Shown here: one piece after another, positions 21,541-35,200 of the stretch
How positions within the stretch are numbered: position 1 is the stretch's first letter
Layout of the letters: every line of letters starts with the position of its first letter
DNA from: Pyrocephalus nanus
Lineage: Eukaryota; Chordata; Aves; Passeriformes; Tyrannidae
Length of the DNA: 64,000 nucleotides
NCBI GenBank assembly: GCA_038380795.1
Contig: CM076269.1
Coordinates: forward strand, 1,054,001-1,118,000
Direction of reading: 5' to 3'
The notes under the pieces: model-generated
What the model was told of the DNA's origin: nothing
Database searches by the model: none
What the model saw: the letters and a program-made list of their open reading frames with translations, nothing else
Program-made: the position numbers and the translations under genes

Positions 21541-24500
21541 TTCTAGCCCAGTGAATCCTGAATCATTTTCTGCCTGGTGCATGACTTTAGCAGAAGTGGA
21601 GAATATTTCCATGTCCTGTCAGGCTGTGGGTTAGAGAACTGTTTAGCTGGGGAGAAATATGCCTTTGAAACACTTCAGGCAGAGGAGAGAACCTGTTTGG
21701 TACACTTGGGACAAGTCTTTATCTGCTGGTTGTGGAATAAAGCCACCCCTCTAAAAGAGAGGGGTGATTGCCTCTGGGTTCAGTGGCAGCCTCACTGCTC
21801 TGGTGAGCATCAGGTGCTCTTGGAGTGTGACTTAAAGTATCACCTTTAACTGCTCAGCTTTGTTTTTCAGAGACCTTAGCAATAACTTAGATGCAGAACT
21901 CTTTAGTCTGGGTTATCCTGACTGAAGGAATATTTGGCATGATGAGCATTACAGCTGCAGCAAAATTTGATGTAAAAGCACAGAAGTGCCTATGGAATAG
22001 AGACATCTTCTCCAGGTAGGCAGCGTTGAAGCAGAGGAGTTTTTAAACTTAACGGCTCAAATTCTTTCCATGTTTCCCTTTAGGAGTCAAGTTGCAGAAA
22101 TTCTATACGCTGCCTACATGAAAATCTGGTCCATAGCCACAATAATCAGGTTGAGAGATATGGTAATAGGTTATGAACAGGAAAGAGCAGGGTGCTCACA
22201 ATCAATCAGGAACAGAAAAGAACCTCTCGCTGGGACTTCCTCGCCTCATGATTGCATCTTTCAAATTTCCCTTATCAAAAGATGGGGCATGAGGGCCATA
22301 TTTACTTCCAAACTTGCATATTTCAGTTCACTTTTGCTGTTTTCCCAATGTGCCACTGAGGTGTTATTGTGTCAGAACGAGTGTTTCTTTTTGAAATTAG
22401 AATGTTCAATTGGTAGCTTTAATCAAGACAATGTTTAAGTTGTCCTTTACGTACAGTTGCTCTGGTTCTGGCTCTGCCCCTCACTTTCTCATGCCGTTCT
22501 GGAAGTGCTCATAACCTCAGCTGATTGGTGAGACTTGCTTTGATTCTGTAATGTGCTTTAACACAAGGACTTGGTGCCTTGTATTTTTTTCTATGGATAT
22601 GTTTTTTCTTTGTAGTACTGATTGCCATTGAAATGGTGGAAGTTGTGTGATTGGCTCCCTCTGGAGCAGATACCAGGGATGGATCATGGATCACTGGTCA
22701 GAGAGCCCAGGCACAGCAGCAAATCCACTCTCAACTTTGTACAGCAGCACTGCTTTGCAATCCATCTCAGCTGACACGAGCAGAGCATGGAGAGGGACCC
22801 ACACTTGTTTCCAGGCTTACATCTTCCCATTCTTGTGTTGCACTGCCAGGTGTAACTCTGGCAGCTGTAAAGAACAGGCATTTTCCTTCACCAAAACCAC
22901 CTATAAAAGCCTCTGTTTCAGTACTGATTTGTTATATATTGCAAACACCTGCAGCATGGGAATTAATATCACTAAAGTATAGGGATCAAAGATATTCCAC
23001 CTTTTTTTCCCTTTAATTAAATGATCATTTACTTTTGACAGACCTCAGTGTTTTTGACAAATAGTATTTGAATCTGATTGAAGGTATGGTTACGCCCTTC
23101 TAAAAACACTGCAGTCAAAGAATGATATTAGTACTGTGCTCCTGTTTTGAGGAACATGGATTGACTGCTCAGTACTACTGCTAATTATAAATACTGAAAT
23201 GTATTCAATAATTAATTAAGGTGCTATTCTCCACTTCACTGCGAGCACTGGCTGCTCTCTGTTGAATAATCAGCACCAAAATATGATCTTTTTTGTGTAA
23301 TATCAGGTAAATCATAGTACTACATTTAATATATCATTGAGACAAGGCACGAACTTTTCTGACACACGCTCAGAAAGCAAAGTGATAACTCGGTATGCAT
23401 TTACACAGGAATGGGAGAATTTTCTGCTTATGCAAGCACTGAATGTGACTGAAGAATAAACCTCAGATTTGCATGGCACCATATAGGTGCCCAGTTTCAC
23501 CTGTTTTCTCTTCCTGCTGCCTCTCTACATGGCTATGTCAGTTTAATTTGCTTTCTTTAGAATTTTTGTTGGCAGTAAAATTAATGTGCAAACTCCCTAT
23601 CGGTTGTATATATTAATATAATTCCCCCTCAAATAGGGCTCGTTGAAATTAGCACTGGTAAAAGGTGAGATACATATTCATACAGTTATTTACATAAATC
23701 CCATTCAGCTTTCTGCACCCTAAGTTTCAATGCAAAGCATCTACTACCCCAGGTAATTTTAGCACAAGCAAACCAGCACAGAAGTGACGTCTGACTTCCC
23801 AAAGATTGGGTGTCTTTTAGCAAATAGATTATTTGGAGAGACAAAATTCTGTAAGAAATTGCATTTTGGACATAATTTTTAGACGTAAAAGCTGCCGTCT
23901 TTACAACAAAAATATTGAAAATACTGCTTTGTTTCTTCAGCAAATCACAACTTACGTAAATTGGGTGTGATGCAGTGTAAGATAGTGTATTAACATCTTC
24001 ATAAACTTTTCAATAACAACTATGTTATGAAGCAACTTATAAGACAGAGTACACACTGGACCACAAGGTAACTTTTATAAAAATAAGTATATACTGGGAA
24101 TTGATTTATTCAGCACAGCATTTTTATCAGTTCTAGTGACAAAAATATCTTTAAAATCAGTTGCAATAGGTATATTGATCTGCAGATTATTTACTTGGAT
24201 TATAGAATGCTAACTATAGGAGAAGTCATTAGGTGATTACCTGTATAAGTTTGGGGAATTAAGGCCCCATCTATTCCTTGTAGTGACAGGCATTTGCTAC
24301 TAAAAATACAAAGTGAAATCTCCTATGTGCAGGTGCAGATTCTCCTGAGCACTGCAGCTCTGTTTGTGTAAGTTTTCCCGGTAAACAGAGGAGCTGCAAG
24401 GTCATTAAACAGACAATGGCACATATCTCTCAGAAAATTAGCCTTTACTGGCTAGACTTGCAGCTTTTATATTTCCCTTAGCTTAATGCTGCAACACATG

Positions 24501-25735
24501 ACTTACAGCAGTCTCTATTTTTCACAATTTTCCAGTTAATGAAAGTAATGTTTAAATACTCTAAACTTAGATTATTAACTTGCACAAAATAGAAACAGAT
24601 GTGTGTCTCTGTATGCCATTAAATTTATGATTTACATAGTATTCCTGAATACAGCTGAGCAGAGGCCAATGATTCTAATTTGCTCTAGATTTACAATAAC
24701 CTGATCTGGTTTTTGTAAGTACTGAAACACTTTAAACAAAATTAGAAAGCCGTTGTGCTTTGTGTGATTAAAGATGCAATTCTCTTTGGGGTAATGAGAA
24801 GAGTTAGAACATGTTTCTTTCTTTATGGATGTTTCTATTATAAACACGAGTACCATATATTATGTATTTTTGTTACTATTTCCTTGGTTTTAATTATAAA
24901 ATAAACTGATTGAGTCGTACTGGAGTTGCACTGAAACAAGGCCAAAATCTAGCTAAAAAATGCATACAGAGGTTCATAAAAATCCTTAAAATTCTTCTGA
25001 GGGCCTTAAGATCTTGTTAGAAAAATACCAGTTCCTTAGAGTTTGCAGAGTCCAAAGCATCTCTGTGATGTAAAACTACACAATTTAAAGGTTTCTTTAA
25101 AAAGCTAACACATTTCTCAGCTTATTGTACTGGGTTAATGCTCAAAATTTTACAGGACAAAGTTTCAGCGGATTCACAACATTTTACATCTGGAGATTCA
25201 CTGGATTTAATGGCAGAAACCACAGCTGGAATGAATGCTGGCATTCAAAACGTGGTGTACATAAGGGCAGAGACCAAGCTGTGTTGTTGGGACACTAAAC
25301 AGTGAATTTTTTTTTAAAAAGAGGCAAAAATAAAATTCGATCTGCCAGATATGAGCAAGAGGCATGTGAGAAAATTACCCTGGGTATGAATGTTTAAGGC
25401 CTGTTTGAAAGGTTCTGAAAACCTGGATAGAGGGCCTATAAAGATGTATGGGTCCAAGGGTAGTTAGAAATGAGGTGTTTCCCAGTTCTAAGCTATGACT
25501 CTCTGTGGTCAAAAATGTAGGTCATTTGACATTGTAATTCACTTTTCACAGGGAAAGGTGACGTAGCAATGAAGTGTACACAGCTGTTATAATAGGGATT
25601 ATGATGATGGTTTATAATAATTATTTTTAAAGCTACCTCAACTATTCCTTGCACATTGCACCTCAAAAATCAAACAGATTTTATCAACTTAAAAGTAATG
25701 AACTAGACTTTTATTTTATGTAGTACCTGCAATAT

Positions 25736-25915
25736 AATATTATTTCCTATATTATATTATTCATTTGCTATTTTACATAATGCACTGAAGATAATATAGG
25801 CTCAATGTTATATATCCATATTTAATCATACTACAATATATGTATTTATATTTATCTTTACCTCTGATGAAATGTTTAATATTATTAATCCTTTCATTTT
25901 AATTATATATAATTA
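25736..25915. repeat. AT-rich low-complexity region
   Basis: Long stretch of A/T sequence rich in ATAT, TATTAT and TTAATAT words. It has no repeat unit that could be called a true microsatellite. Confidence 0.6.
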
Positions 25916-27822
25916 ACTGTCATTAAAAACGGGAGCATTACCTTTTAATAAAAATTTAATCACGCATTTACTCAGGCACGGGATCAAAATGCCACAGAGG
26001 GATGAGATGTCTGAAAAGCGATTGAATGCTTTGGGTGTGTTTGGTCACTCACTCCTCCAGAGCACTCACAGATTTCCATCTGTGCTTCACGGGGGAAGCT
26101 CCAAGGGAAAGCTCCCCCACTCCTGCCACGCCTGGGCACACCCACAGCGTTTCACTGCGAGGAAGGATGAGGATCCCTGTGGATTTTGGCTGGGGGAACT
26201 GAAAATGGCAACTGGAATGAAAAAGCGGTGGGTGAAAATGTTTCATCTTCGTCGAGGCTGACGTGCACATGGCTGGGCTGCCTCTGTGGTGTCATCTGAA
26301 CTCGCTGGGAGGTGTTCCTGTTCAGCACACAATTACCCACACTGAGGCATCAGGCTGCCAAGAGACTGGCAAACACTGTGACCAATACAACCTCCAGCTG
26401 TGCCCAGGCAGGAATTCCTACCTGAGAATTGTTTGTTTCCTTCTTGAGGAAATGAATGTGGATATGGGCTATGGGACTGACAGGAATGGGTGGCACCGGG
26501 ACATGGGAGTTTCATGCTCGCTTTTCAGCAGCACCTGAACACAAACTAAGGCCCCTCTCTGGAACACACGGGTCTAGGGGAGCAAAAATCTGTGCTGGAC
26601 CAAGACCCAGCCCCACAAACACTGATGCTGTTAAATCTCCTCAGCAATATTAACCTAGAAATCACCAATACTGGGAAATGTGTCATCTTGTATTGAAATC
26701 AGTGGTGAGTTTTGGAGTAGGAGGTTTTTAATTTTTCTGGTAAATTCATACCAACTCACTGAGGCCCAGAGGGTGGGATTGTGTTTGCAGCAAAGTGTCG
26801 TTCAGGAAGCCCTGTGTGATTAACTTGGGAGGCTGGAGGTAAAAACTGCAAGATGAGAATTCCATCTGTCTGAGGCAAAGCACCTGAAAGGAAAACTCAC
26901 ATTTTAATGACAGAGCATGGGATGGCCATTATAGGAATATATTGTATTGATAAAAAGGGAAAACACCTGGTCAACAAAGGGTTTGTAATATTTTTTCATG
27001 TTAGTTATTTTAAAGTCATATTAAGCTGTCAGAAGACTTTGGTTCATTACCACCACTCTGCTTTTTAAAGATGCTCAGTGAGTCTGGATGCACTTAGGAT
27101 AATTTATTTTCCAATTGACTCTGAGTTGCCCAGACCTACTTCTATTGAAGTCAACTTTTATTTTTCCAAAGAGAATTAAATCAAGTTTAATTTTTCTTCA
27201 AAAAGAGACTTAGTTAGAGTTCTTAATTGTCAATTTTCTTTGAACAATTACTGTTAATTTTGAATAAATTAACACCTAATAAATTTTGTGATTCCTTATA
27301 TTAAAGCCCACTCTAAAAACATTTGTCTGGTGCAATTACTCAACCACTCAGAGTAAGTGGGAAGTTAAAAACTGTCTTTATATGGGTTCTGAGCCTTCTT
27401 ATTGTGATTTAAAGTTACCCTATCCCAAAATACATTTAAATCAAAAGGGGGCTGTGTTTTAAAAGTTTTTGTGGCTGGAAGGCTTCAAACACTGGGAAAA
27501 ATATTAACTAAAAACACAATGGACCCTTTTCTGCTCATTTCTTTGTATTTTAGAGGAGTATTTCATGTTAATACTGACGTGGATAAGGCAGTTCAACAAC
27601 ATTTAGAGTGGTAACAAGGCCATTTTGCAGTGGCTCTTGTGCTGAGCAGGGAAATGTGCAGGGAAGGGCAGATCTGGACTGTGCAGGTCCCTCTGTTGCA
27701 TAAGACAGGTCAGAGAGCTGAAGTGGCTGAAATCCATGGGCTGCCTGTTCTCAGAAAGCACCATTCCAGTAAAAATACACAGAACTTTCCACCTTGTGAC
27801 AAGATAGTTGTTACTTATGCAG

Positions 27823-27896
27823 AGCTGGCCTTTGTGGAGGAGCCGCTGCCTTCATTCCTTAATTTCTTTGTGGAGCTCCCAGCGGCCTCGGTCCCG
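27823..27896 (+). other. Weak candidate + strand exon (74 bp)
   Basis: A moderate acceptor (TTGTTACTTATGCAG) precedes 27823 and a good donor (CCCG followed by GTGAGT) follows 27896. The enclosed 74 bases are GC-rich against AT-rich flanks and open in a frame that includes ELAFVEEPLPSFLNFF. The peptide is not recognised. If the island fires in both directions, an exon of a rightward transcript could lie here, but a chance pair of sites is at least as likely. Confidence 0.2.
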
Positions 27897-28570
27897 GTGA
27901 GTTCTTTATTTAAAGTGTTTCAGAGCACAGGACACCTGCCGGCTTCTTTAATAACCAGTTGTCCTCAGCTGGCTTATATGTGAAAACTGTTCAGCAGAGG
28001 CAAGTAAAGAATAACCTTAGACATTAAGACTGATTCCATTAAAAAAATAAAATAAAACTGTGTCCAGGCTCCACACTCAAAGTCCCTGGAATAAATTTGC
28101 AAGGGCTTTTCACAGCATGGAATTCAAGCGGATTTTTTTTTTTTTAATTGAATTCTGTTCTGTGTAAGTGCAGCTCAGTGGAATTCAATTTCCATGTAGG
28201 CTCCCAGGAAAGAAATACATGCTAAGTATTTTTATTGCTAATGTCTTGGATTTAGTTTCTTGAGTATTATTTAGATTTGACTGTGGACAGAGTTGCTGGT
28301 GTTTACCTTAACACAGTGCTCTGTGCCTTCTGGTGGAGAAGGGACTCTTTAACAAAGGATTGGCTAAAGCACAGGAGTTGAACCATGAATAAATTCCAAG
28401 GCTTTGTATTGTATTAATAAGGCTCAAATTCTACTTCTCTGTACAAATCCTATGAATCTGATGGAAAATCTACATATTCCCAATGCAACCATTTTTTTTT
28501 TTTTTTGTCCCACTTTAAAATATTTTCCCTACTTTGTTGGAAGCCTCTTTCACACCTTGTTAGAGACATG

Positions 28571-28625
28571 TTATATATACTGTTTTATATATTTTTTTTT
28601 TATATTCATATATATATGTATATAT
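28571..28625. repeat. TA/T low-complexity tract
   Basis: Alternating TATATA blocks and a T run with few interruptions. Simple sequence. Confidence 0.75.
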
Positions 28626-31279
28626 CTCCACAGTTACAGATGATTGAGGGAAGCCCTACACTCTCAGTCCTGTAGTTTGTAAGGGAAGGGCAATGGCCCT
28701 GCTCTGAGTGGATGGTTACTGAAACAGAGAAATCAGACTTTGACCAATTAATTTATCTTAATTGACTTTATTCTGCCCTCACTCACATAATTTCTCCTGT
28801 AATTCTTTCCCTGCTGCTGGAACACATTATTTTACTGCAACCCACGGAACTCAGGTGAGGAATAAAAAGCATCTCACAAATGAAAACGCTCAGCCACTAT
28901 TAACTCACACTCGGATTTTTCTTAGTCAATAGAATCTTTAAAAACTGCTTTTTGTTTTACAGCTATAAACTGTTGGCTGCTAAGGCAAACTGCTAAAAAT
29001 AGCTGGTTTAGGGGTTTGTGTTAATCCATTATTTTAGACAAGGAAATACTCTGAACCAAAGGTTCAGCCTTGTTAATTATTTTATGTTACATTCAATAAA
29101 TTAAGCAGCCTTTGTTCATGCCTGGTGTTACGTGAAGGATGTGTGTCTGCTGAAGGAACATGTGCTCCCCCCTCAGAATCTGTCACAAAATTTAGACCTG
29201 ATCCAAAGTATGCCCAAACCTCTGTTAGAAAACACTCTGCCCTTCTTGTTTCTAAATCTGCTTCTCTTTTCTCTACAGGGGAATGTCTCAATTTACCATA
29301 CTGACTACTATATATAGTCTATAATGTCATTATACCCATCTTTCTATATTCTTTATTATCTGTTGCCTGTTTGTATTATATTGTTGAAGAATCTTTAGGT
29401 GTTGGATGAATGGAATTATTATTTTGTAATTGTGTATTTCTGATAGATAAGTTTGTTGATACATGTGTAAGTTTTATTAATACATTCATTGGGTTTGTCA
29501 GGAAATTAGGATATGGTAGAGATATATGTCTTTTTAAATTCCATCTTATAACATCTTGTGCACACAATCTCTTTTCAAATTCTGCTTATGAGTAATCATC
29601 TTTGTGTGTGTTTAAATCACATTTCAATTTTCTGTGTAGACACAGTTCTTACTACAGAACACATCCCGTTGCTAGTTTTGTAAACATGTTTTCACTGTTG
29701 CTTTGAAGAACTGAGACAAAACAAGAGCTGATGTGCGGGATGACAGCAACCAGGACAGCCTGTGCCTGCGAGTGCCAAAGGATTCCAACCAGGACTGACA
29801 CCCAGGGCGAGCGGCAAACCAGTCCCAAAGAACTTCTGTGGCGCTAAAACTCCTTTGGAAATCACACAAGTTTTGCTTTTCAGCCTCGGGGTATCTTGAA
29901 TGGCAAATGGGACAAATGGGAATGAGGGGGAGGGTGCTGAAATCTCCGAGCTGGAGTCCAGCAAATGACCCAGGAGCTCTCGGTGGGTGATGCAAGAGCA
30001 GAGCTGCAGGGACACTGCACCCCGTACCTGCTGTAACCATCACCCAGCAGAGAGGTGCTGGGATGGATTTGGGTCTGGCAGAGCTGTCTGTGAGCTCATC
30101 CTGCCCAGGGCCTCGTGTGGGACTGGGGTCTGACTGCAGACCCATTGGGTCTCTTCTTCCTGTGCTCCATACAATTATTTTGTAGCACATGAGGCAAAAC
30201 GTTTATGTTCTGTCTAAATCAGTCTAAATAAAATGTTAGAGGTGACAATCTCTTTAAACGTTACTGATCATTACGTACAAAACTCTATTTTAAAATTGCG
30301 AAAACAAATGCCTTGACCTTGTGAGCTACGGAAATATTTAAAAAAACAAATCTGCTCTGCTTTTTTGGCTAATAGTTGTGATTTGCATAGCTGAACCTTG
30401 AATGTAGTCATAAATAGCTGCAGGATCTGCCTTGGCACCGTGCCCGGCAATGTTAGGGTGCCAGACAAAAAATCGGGTCAGCCACTCACCAAGGAAGTCA
30501 CTCTGTCTCAACAAGGTGATGTCTAACAAAGAAGCTACAAGGCTGAAGACAGCGAACATATTCAGCTGCTGTGCAGAGAGACAGGAACTTTTCATTTATC
30601 AGGATAAAATCGTCATCAGTACACCGAGTGAACTCCCTCTTGCAGAAAAGAGAAAAGCCCATCAATTGTTTTTGCTAATTAAGATGAATATTATTCCTGT
30701 GAAATGAACCAAAAAGTTCTGTGTAAGTTCAGAATTCCAATAGAACTCTACAATCTCAAAGAACAATTGCACAGGGTTTAAATTGAGAGGAGAGTGAGAA
30801 CTATTTTTTTGCCTTCTTCAGCTTTCAGCTGTGGCTGTCTTCCATGTGCGGGTCTTTTGTGCTCTCAGTTTATCTAACATGATTTTCCATATATTAAAAC
30901 TTGTGGAATTAAAAATTCATGACAAAATACTCATATATTTAATGAAATGCTACCCCTAAATGGTGCATATTTAGGAATAATTCAAGGTAACAATTTATTA
31001 ACATATCTAGAAAAAAGCCCACTTTTAGATTAAAATCTAGGTGTTATGACTGTTCATAGGAATGCGCACTTAATCTTTGTTCATTAAGCAGAGGCAGAGT
31101 TAAAAATGAGAAGGAAAGTGTATTTTCTTAAAATGATATTAATTACAGTCAACAATTTATTTTATTCTGTCATATTTATCTTGTTTTTAGGTTTAGAAAA
31201 AGCCTTGCAGTGTTGAAAGAGAGTAATATGAGGAAGCTCAGTTTCCCATTTCTTAAACAAAAGACAACCAACTTGAAAA

Positions 31280-31345
31280 ATATATTTATATTTATATATT
31301 ATATTTATAATTAAAATATATTTATGTTTTAATTAATATTTACAT
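31280..31345. repeat. AT-rich low-complexity tract
   Basis: Repeated TATATTTATA and AATTAAAATA blocks, nearly free of G and C. Confidence 0.75.
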
Positions 31346-31990
31346 AATGGAAATCCTTAATCAACAGAGTAACCCTGTGTTCCTGAGCAAGTCAGGGAGA
31401 ATTGAGGGGTACGTGGTTATACACATAAAAATTAATTTTAGCCAAAATAACCTATTACTGTCTTTGTTGAAGTATCCCTTATGGTCTAAGCTTTTGCCCC
31501 ATCTTCTTCTCTTATAGTGCAAATCACACAGTTGGCCTCAAAATAAAAATAACTATAATTACACTTAACATGCAAATTTAGAGTGATAAATTAGCTCAGA
31601 TCAGGATACTGCCTGAATACATTTGTTTTTGTGAAAAATGAAATGTTGGGTCTCTCTCCTTCCCTTCCCCCCCAAGCCTTCTTCACAAGATCAGCCTCAG
31701 GCTAAAATGGTTTAAGTAGACTGAAGCTGGTGGTAAACACTTACCTTTGACAATATTCTTGCCTAATGAACATTGCAGAGGAGGGTGGATGCAGTGCAAG
31801 TGATTCTGTGGCTGCAGCCTACACACAGCCCCGTGCCAAGTACCTACTGCTAACAGGGGAATTTACACAAAGGAGACAGGCCCTTTGATGGTTTAATCCC
31901 AAGCATGCTTCACTGTCACCTAGTTAATCTTTCTGATTAAAAATGGCCCTTGAGTTCTTCTCGAACATTTCTGTGTCTGTGGATGGAGGA

Positions 31991-32296
31991 GGTTAAATGT
32001 GGTTAAATGGGGTTCTCATGCCTGTTTAGGCTGTTCTTTTTGGTTAAATGTGGTTAAATGGGGTTCTCATGCCTGTTTAGGCTGTTCTTTTTGGTTAAAT
32101 GTGGTTAAATGGGGTTCTCGTGCCTGTTTAGGCTGTTCTTTTTGGTTAAATGTGGTTAAATGGGGTTCTCATGCCTGTTTAGGCTGTTCTTTTTGGTTAA
32201 ATGTGGTTAAATGGGGTTCTCATGCCTGTTTAGGCTGTTCTTTTTGGTTAAATGTGGTTAAATGGGGTTCTCATGCCTGTTTAGGCTGCTCTTTTT
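31991..32296 (+). repeat. 51-bp minisatellite, six copies
   Basis: Six head-to-tail copies of a 51-bp unit that begins GGTTAAATGTGGTTAAATGG. Only two substitutions are seen against the consensus, A to G at 32120 in copy 3 and T to C at 32289 in copy 6. The unit has internal structure, with three degenerate copies of a GGTTAAATG-like 10-mer at its start, so two rounds of duplication are likely. As 51 is divisible by 3 and one frame has no stop, the array opens a 17-residue peptide repeat (VVKWGSHACLGCSFWLN) within a 145-codon frame at 31999-32436. No initiation context, splice site or family supports translation. Confidence 0.97.
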
Positions 32297-35200
32297 GGTT
32301 TTCCCCCTTCCTTGCCCTCCCCCCCTTAGTTCAACATGACTTTTCCCTCTCTTTGATCACAGATATGCCCCTGAAGGATCTGCAAGCAGGATACTTGTGC
32401 ACCAAGCCCATTCTTTTGCCCGGTAGCAGCAGGTAAAAGCACATTTCAGCCCTGCCATTGTCACAGGGCTGCAGCTCAGGTCAGACCCGGCTCTGTCAAT
32501 GCAGCTTCACCTGCAGGTCTTACTTTCCTTGAAAAGGTTTCAAAGAACAACTAATCAGAAATACAGCCATCATTCTTGAAGTCCATCACAAAACCTGTGT
32601 TTTGCTATTCCTTTTCTCAGACGCTGGCGATTTTTGGTACTGCTTTTACCTGGAGACAACAAAAAAACCGGCCCCATGTATTTTAAATCTATCATTGTTT
32701 TAAGTTCCTGTGCGTTAAAGTTGGTGAATTGATTTTGTTTTTTTCAAGAGTCCTGAGTTCCTTTTGGGATTAGAGAGAAGATCTTTCAAGTGTAACACTG
32801 GGAAGCACATTTTTGGCCAGAGTATGTGCTCTGGTGGGATATTTTTCAAGCAGTATTTCTTTTCACTTTAACGGTAGTTTCACTTCGTGATGGTTTTATG
32901 TTGATTTCAGACTACATTTTTATGTAGTGGGAGAGGATATTTTTTGTAGAGTGAATGCCCAAGACCTGTTGGAAAACATTTCTCCTTAGCAATGTACTCA
33001 TTGGATTCAGTATGGTTTGCTCAGAAGTGTTATTTTAGGATGACCTTTACACATACAGTATGATGAATTTTTCTTTTTATTTGATTGTAAAGATGTTATG
33101 ATCAAGGGGCAAAATAAATATTGCCTTTTTCACCCATAAAAAAAAAGAGAATGAAAGATGAAACCATCTTTTTAAAACAACATGATAGCAAGCAGAGGTG
33201 ATGTCTGCCTTTGGAAACTACATATTTTTACATTCACACATACAGCAAAGCCCAAGTGAAACATAAATAGAGATCAATTTTATACAGTTCAAATAGTAAC
33301 ACATGCTAGGGAACTCACCCTTCACAGCCTAAAGAAGAGAGATATTTATGTTCTTCACTGGTAGAACAACGTATTTATGTTTAAGGGAATTCATACCTTA
33401 TAATAAATTGTTAAGAAAAATAAATAAGCATTCTGTGGTCAGCAGCATTTCTAGCAAGGATGTTAAATCCTCACATATTTTCTTTTGAATAATTAGCATA
33501 ATGTTCTGCAAATCTTTTCTATATAGCTTACAGGATTTGAATATTCAAATATTTTCAGTTGTATAAGCCATATAATTATGAAATTGTACAGTACAGTTAT
33601 TTCTCAAGCAATTTGGCAATCCTTTCTTACAAGAATTTACCTTCTGTTCTTTGTTATCAGAAACAGAAAAAGCTTTCTGCTTACCATTCTGGAAAAGATG
33701 GAATTCATCATTCTGCCATAAAGACCCTAGAAAGCAAAGAAAATGTTATTAGTTATTATATTCTTATCTGCAGGGATTCTAACTGCCAAACAATGCACCA
33801 GCATCAAAACAAAAAAATGAAAATACATGTTCAACTCATAGATCAATAGTTTAATGCAGTTGTGAATATATATTACCTGTACTTAGCAGGTACCGGATTA
33901 GAAAAAAGCACCGGCTATTGTTCATATCTGAATTTAGAACGGCATGCCAGCTGGAATTTATCTGCATAGTGTTCACAAAATACAGATATAGGATCCTGGC
34001 ATCCAATTTGAATGTATTTTTGAAAATAAAACCATGGGCTTGCTGTCACTGTGTTGTTGAGTGGGAGAAAACATGAACATAAAGGGTTATGATCAGAGGA
34101 GACAATCATCAGTGACACGGTAAAGGCTTTCTTCTTAACTCATGAGGAAATCTGTATTAGTACTAAATAAAGCCCTCTCCTTTATTATTAAAACAATTAA
34201 CCAGCCTCCACATTTTGCTTCAGAAAAATATTGCTGGTGAGCTGTAAGTTGGAGTGGTCAGCCTGGAATATTCAGAATATTCAGAGAGCACTGTGGAGTG
34301 CAGCCCTCACCTCCCCAGCGGGCTGGACCTGCGGGTGCAGAGCGAGCACTGGGCACCAGCTCCCTGTCCTTACTCCTCCTGTCCTGTGACCCCTTTCAGC
34401 CTGGTCACACCTGACATCAGGGCCACTCTGCTTGACCAGCTGTGCAGTTGGAGAAGACAGAGTTGTCGGGACAATAGGCTAAATTCTGTGCTCAGTTCTC
34501 ACTCAGAGTACAGCTTTGCTCCTGCTGAAGCAGCCAGGGCTGGGCACAGGCTCTGCCTCATCTACAGCTTTCTTCGTGCTGAAGAAGGAAGAACACTTAA
34601 AACCCACTTGTCATTCATAACTGTTTTCACTCTTTGAGAAAACTAAATCTTTAAGTTATAACATGCAAGGGAGAGAAATAAGGAATTTAATTAAAAGTTC
34701 TGTTTAGAAAAGGTTACTATAACCAGGAGATACAGTCACAGGCCACTTAGGAAAAAAAATGTTCATGCCTAAGTAGGGCTATCACCTTTAAAGAGGAAAA
34801 CTGAAAACTCAAATAAATGAAAAATCAATTCCAGGTTCTCACCATGACCACATATACCACTGGATAAGATATAAATATTTACAGGCAAGGGATTGTGCAG
34901 ATAGAGAAGAATTCCCCAGTTTAGTAGAGGAGCTATTTCCGCTCAAGGAGTTTACCTTGGGCAAAAAGGGAGTTTCCAGGGTGTGCAGAGCTGCAGAAAT
35001 TCAGACTCAATCTAGGTTGCAGCACAGCACAAGAAACAGGGAGCCTGGATAAAGCCAGTGTAAATTAGAACAGTCCCTGAGGGCTGCTCTATTTTACGTG
35101 AGGATTCATTGGCCTGTGTCAGCTTTGAATCTCAGCATCTACAGACGAGGCTCAAAGCCTCTTGTGCTCCATCCTTCGTGGGCTACACCTTCCTCGTGGT

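Larger units (their letters stand above)
17051..27822. other. AT-rich unique sequence right of the island
   Basis: A long AT-rich tract with no supported gene. The + strand here reads with more T and G than A and C in many lines (for example 18121-18180, 21601-21660, 22621-22680, 25381-25440 and 26701-26760), the reverse of the left flank. Notable contents are two short tandem duplications near 17.8 and 18.3 kb, a possible ancient SINE near 21.4 kb and a strongly A/T tract near 25.7-25.9 kb. Confidence 0.45.
27897..31990. other. AT-rich noncoding sequence
   Basis: No gene supported. A 172-codon minus frame at 29672-30190 lies in a GC-richer patch and has no recognisable domain. Simple sequence occurs at 28492-28506 (T15), 28571-28625 (A/T) and 31280-31345 (A/T). 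Confidence 0.45.

Noticed and set aside
29672..30190. 172-codon minus frame
   Set aside because: GC-richer patch, no recognisable domain, no exon boundaries, mixed composition; treated as a chance frame.
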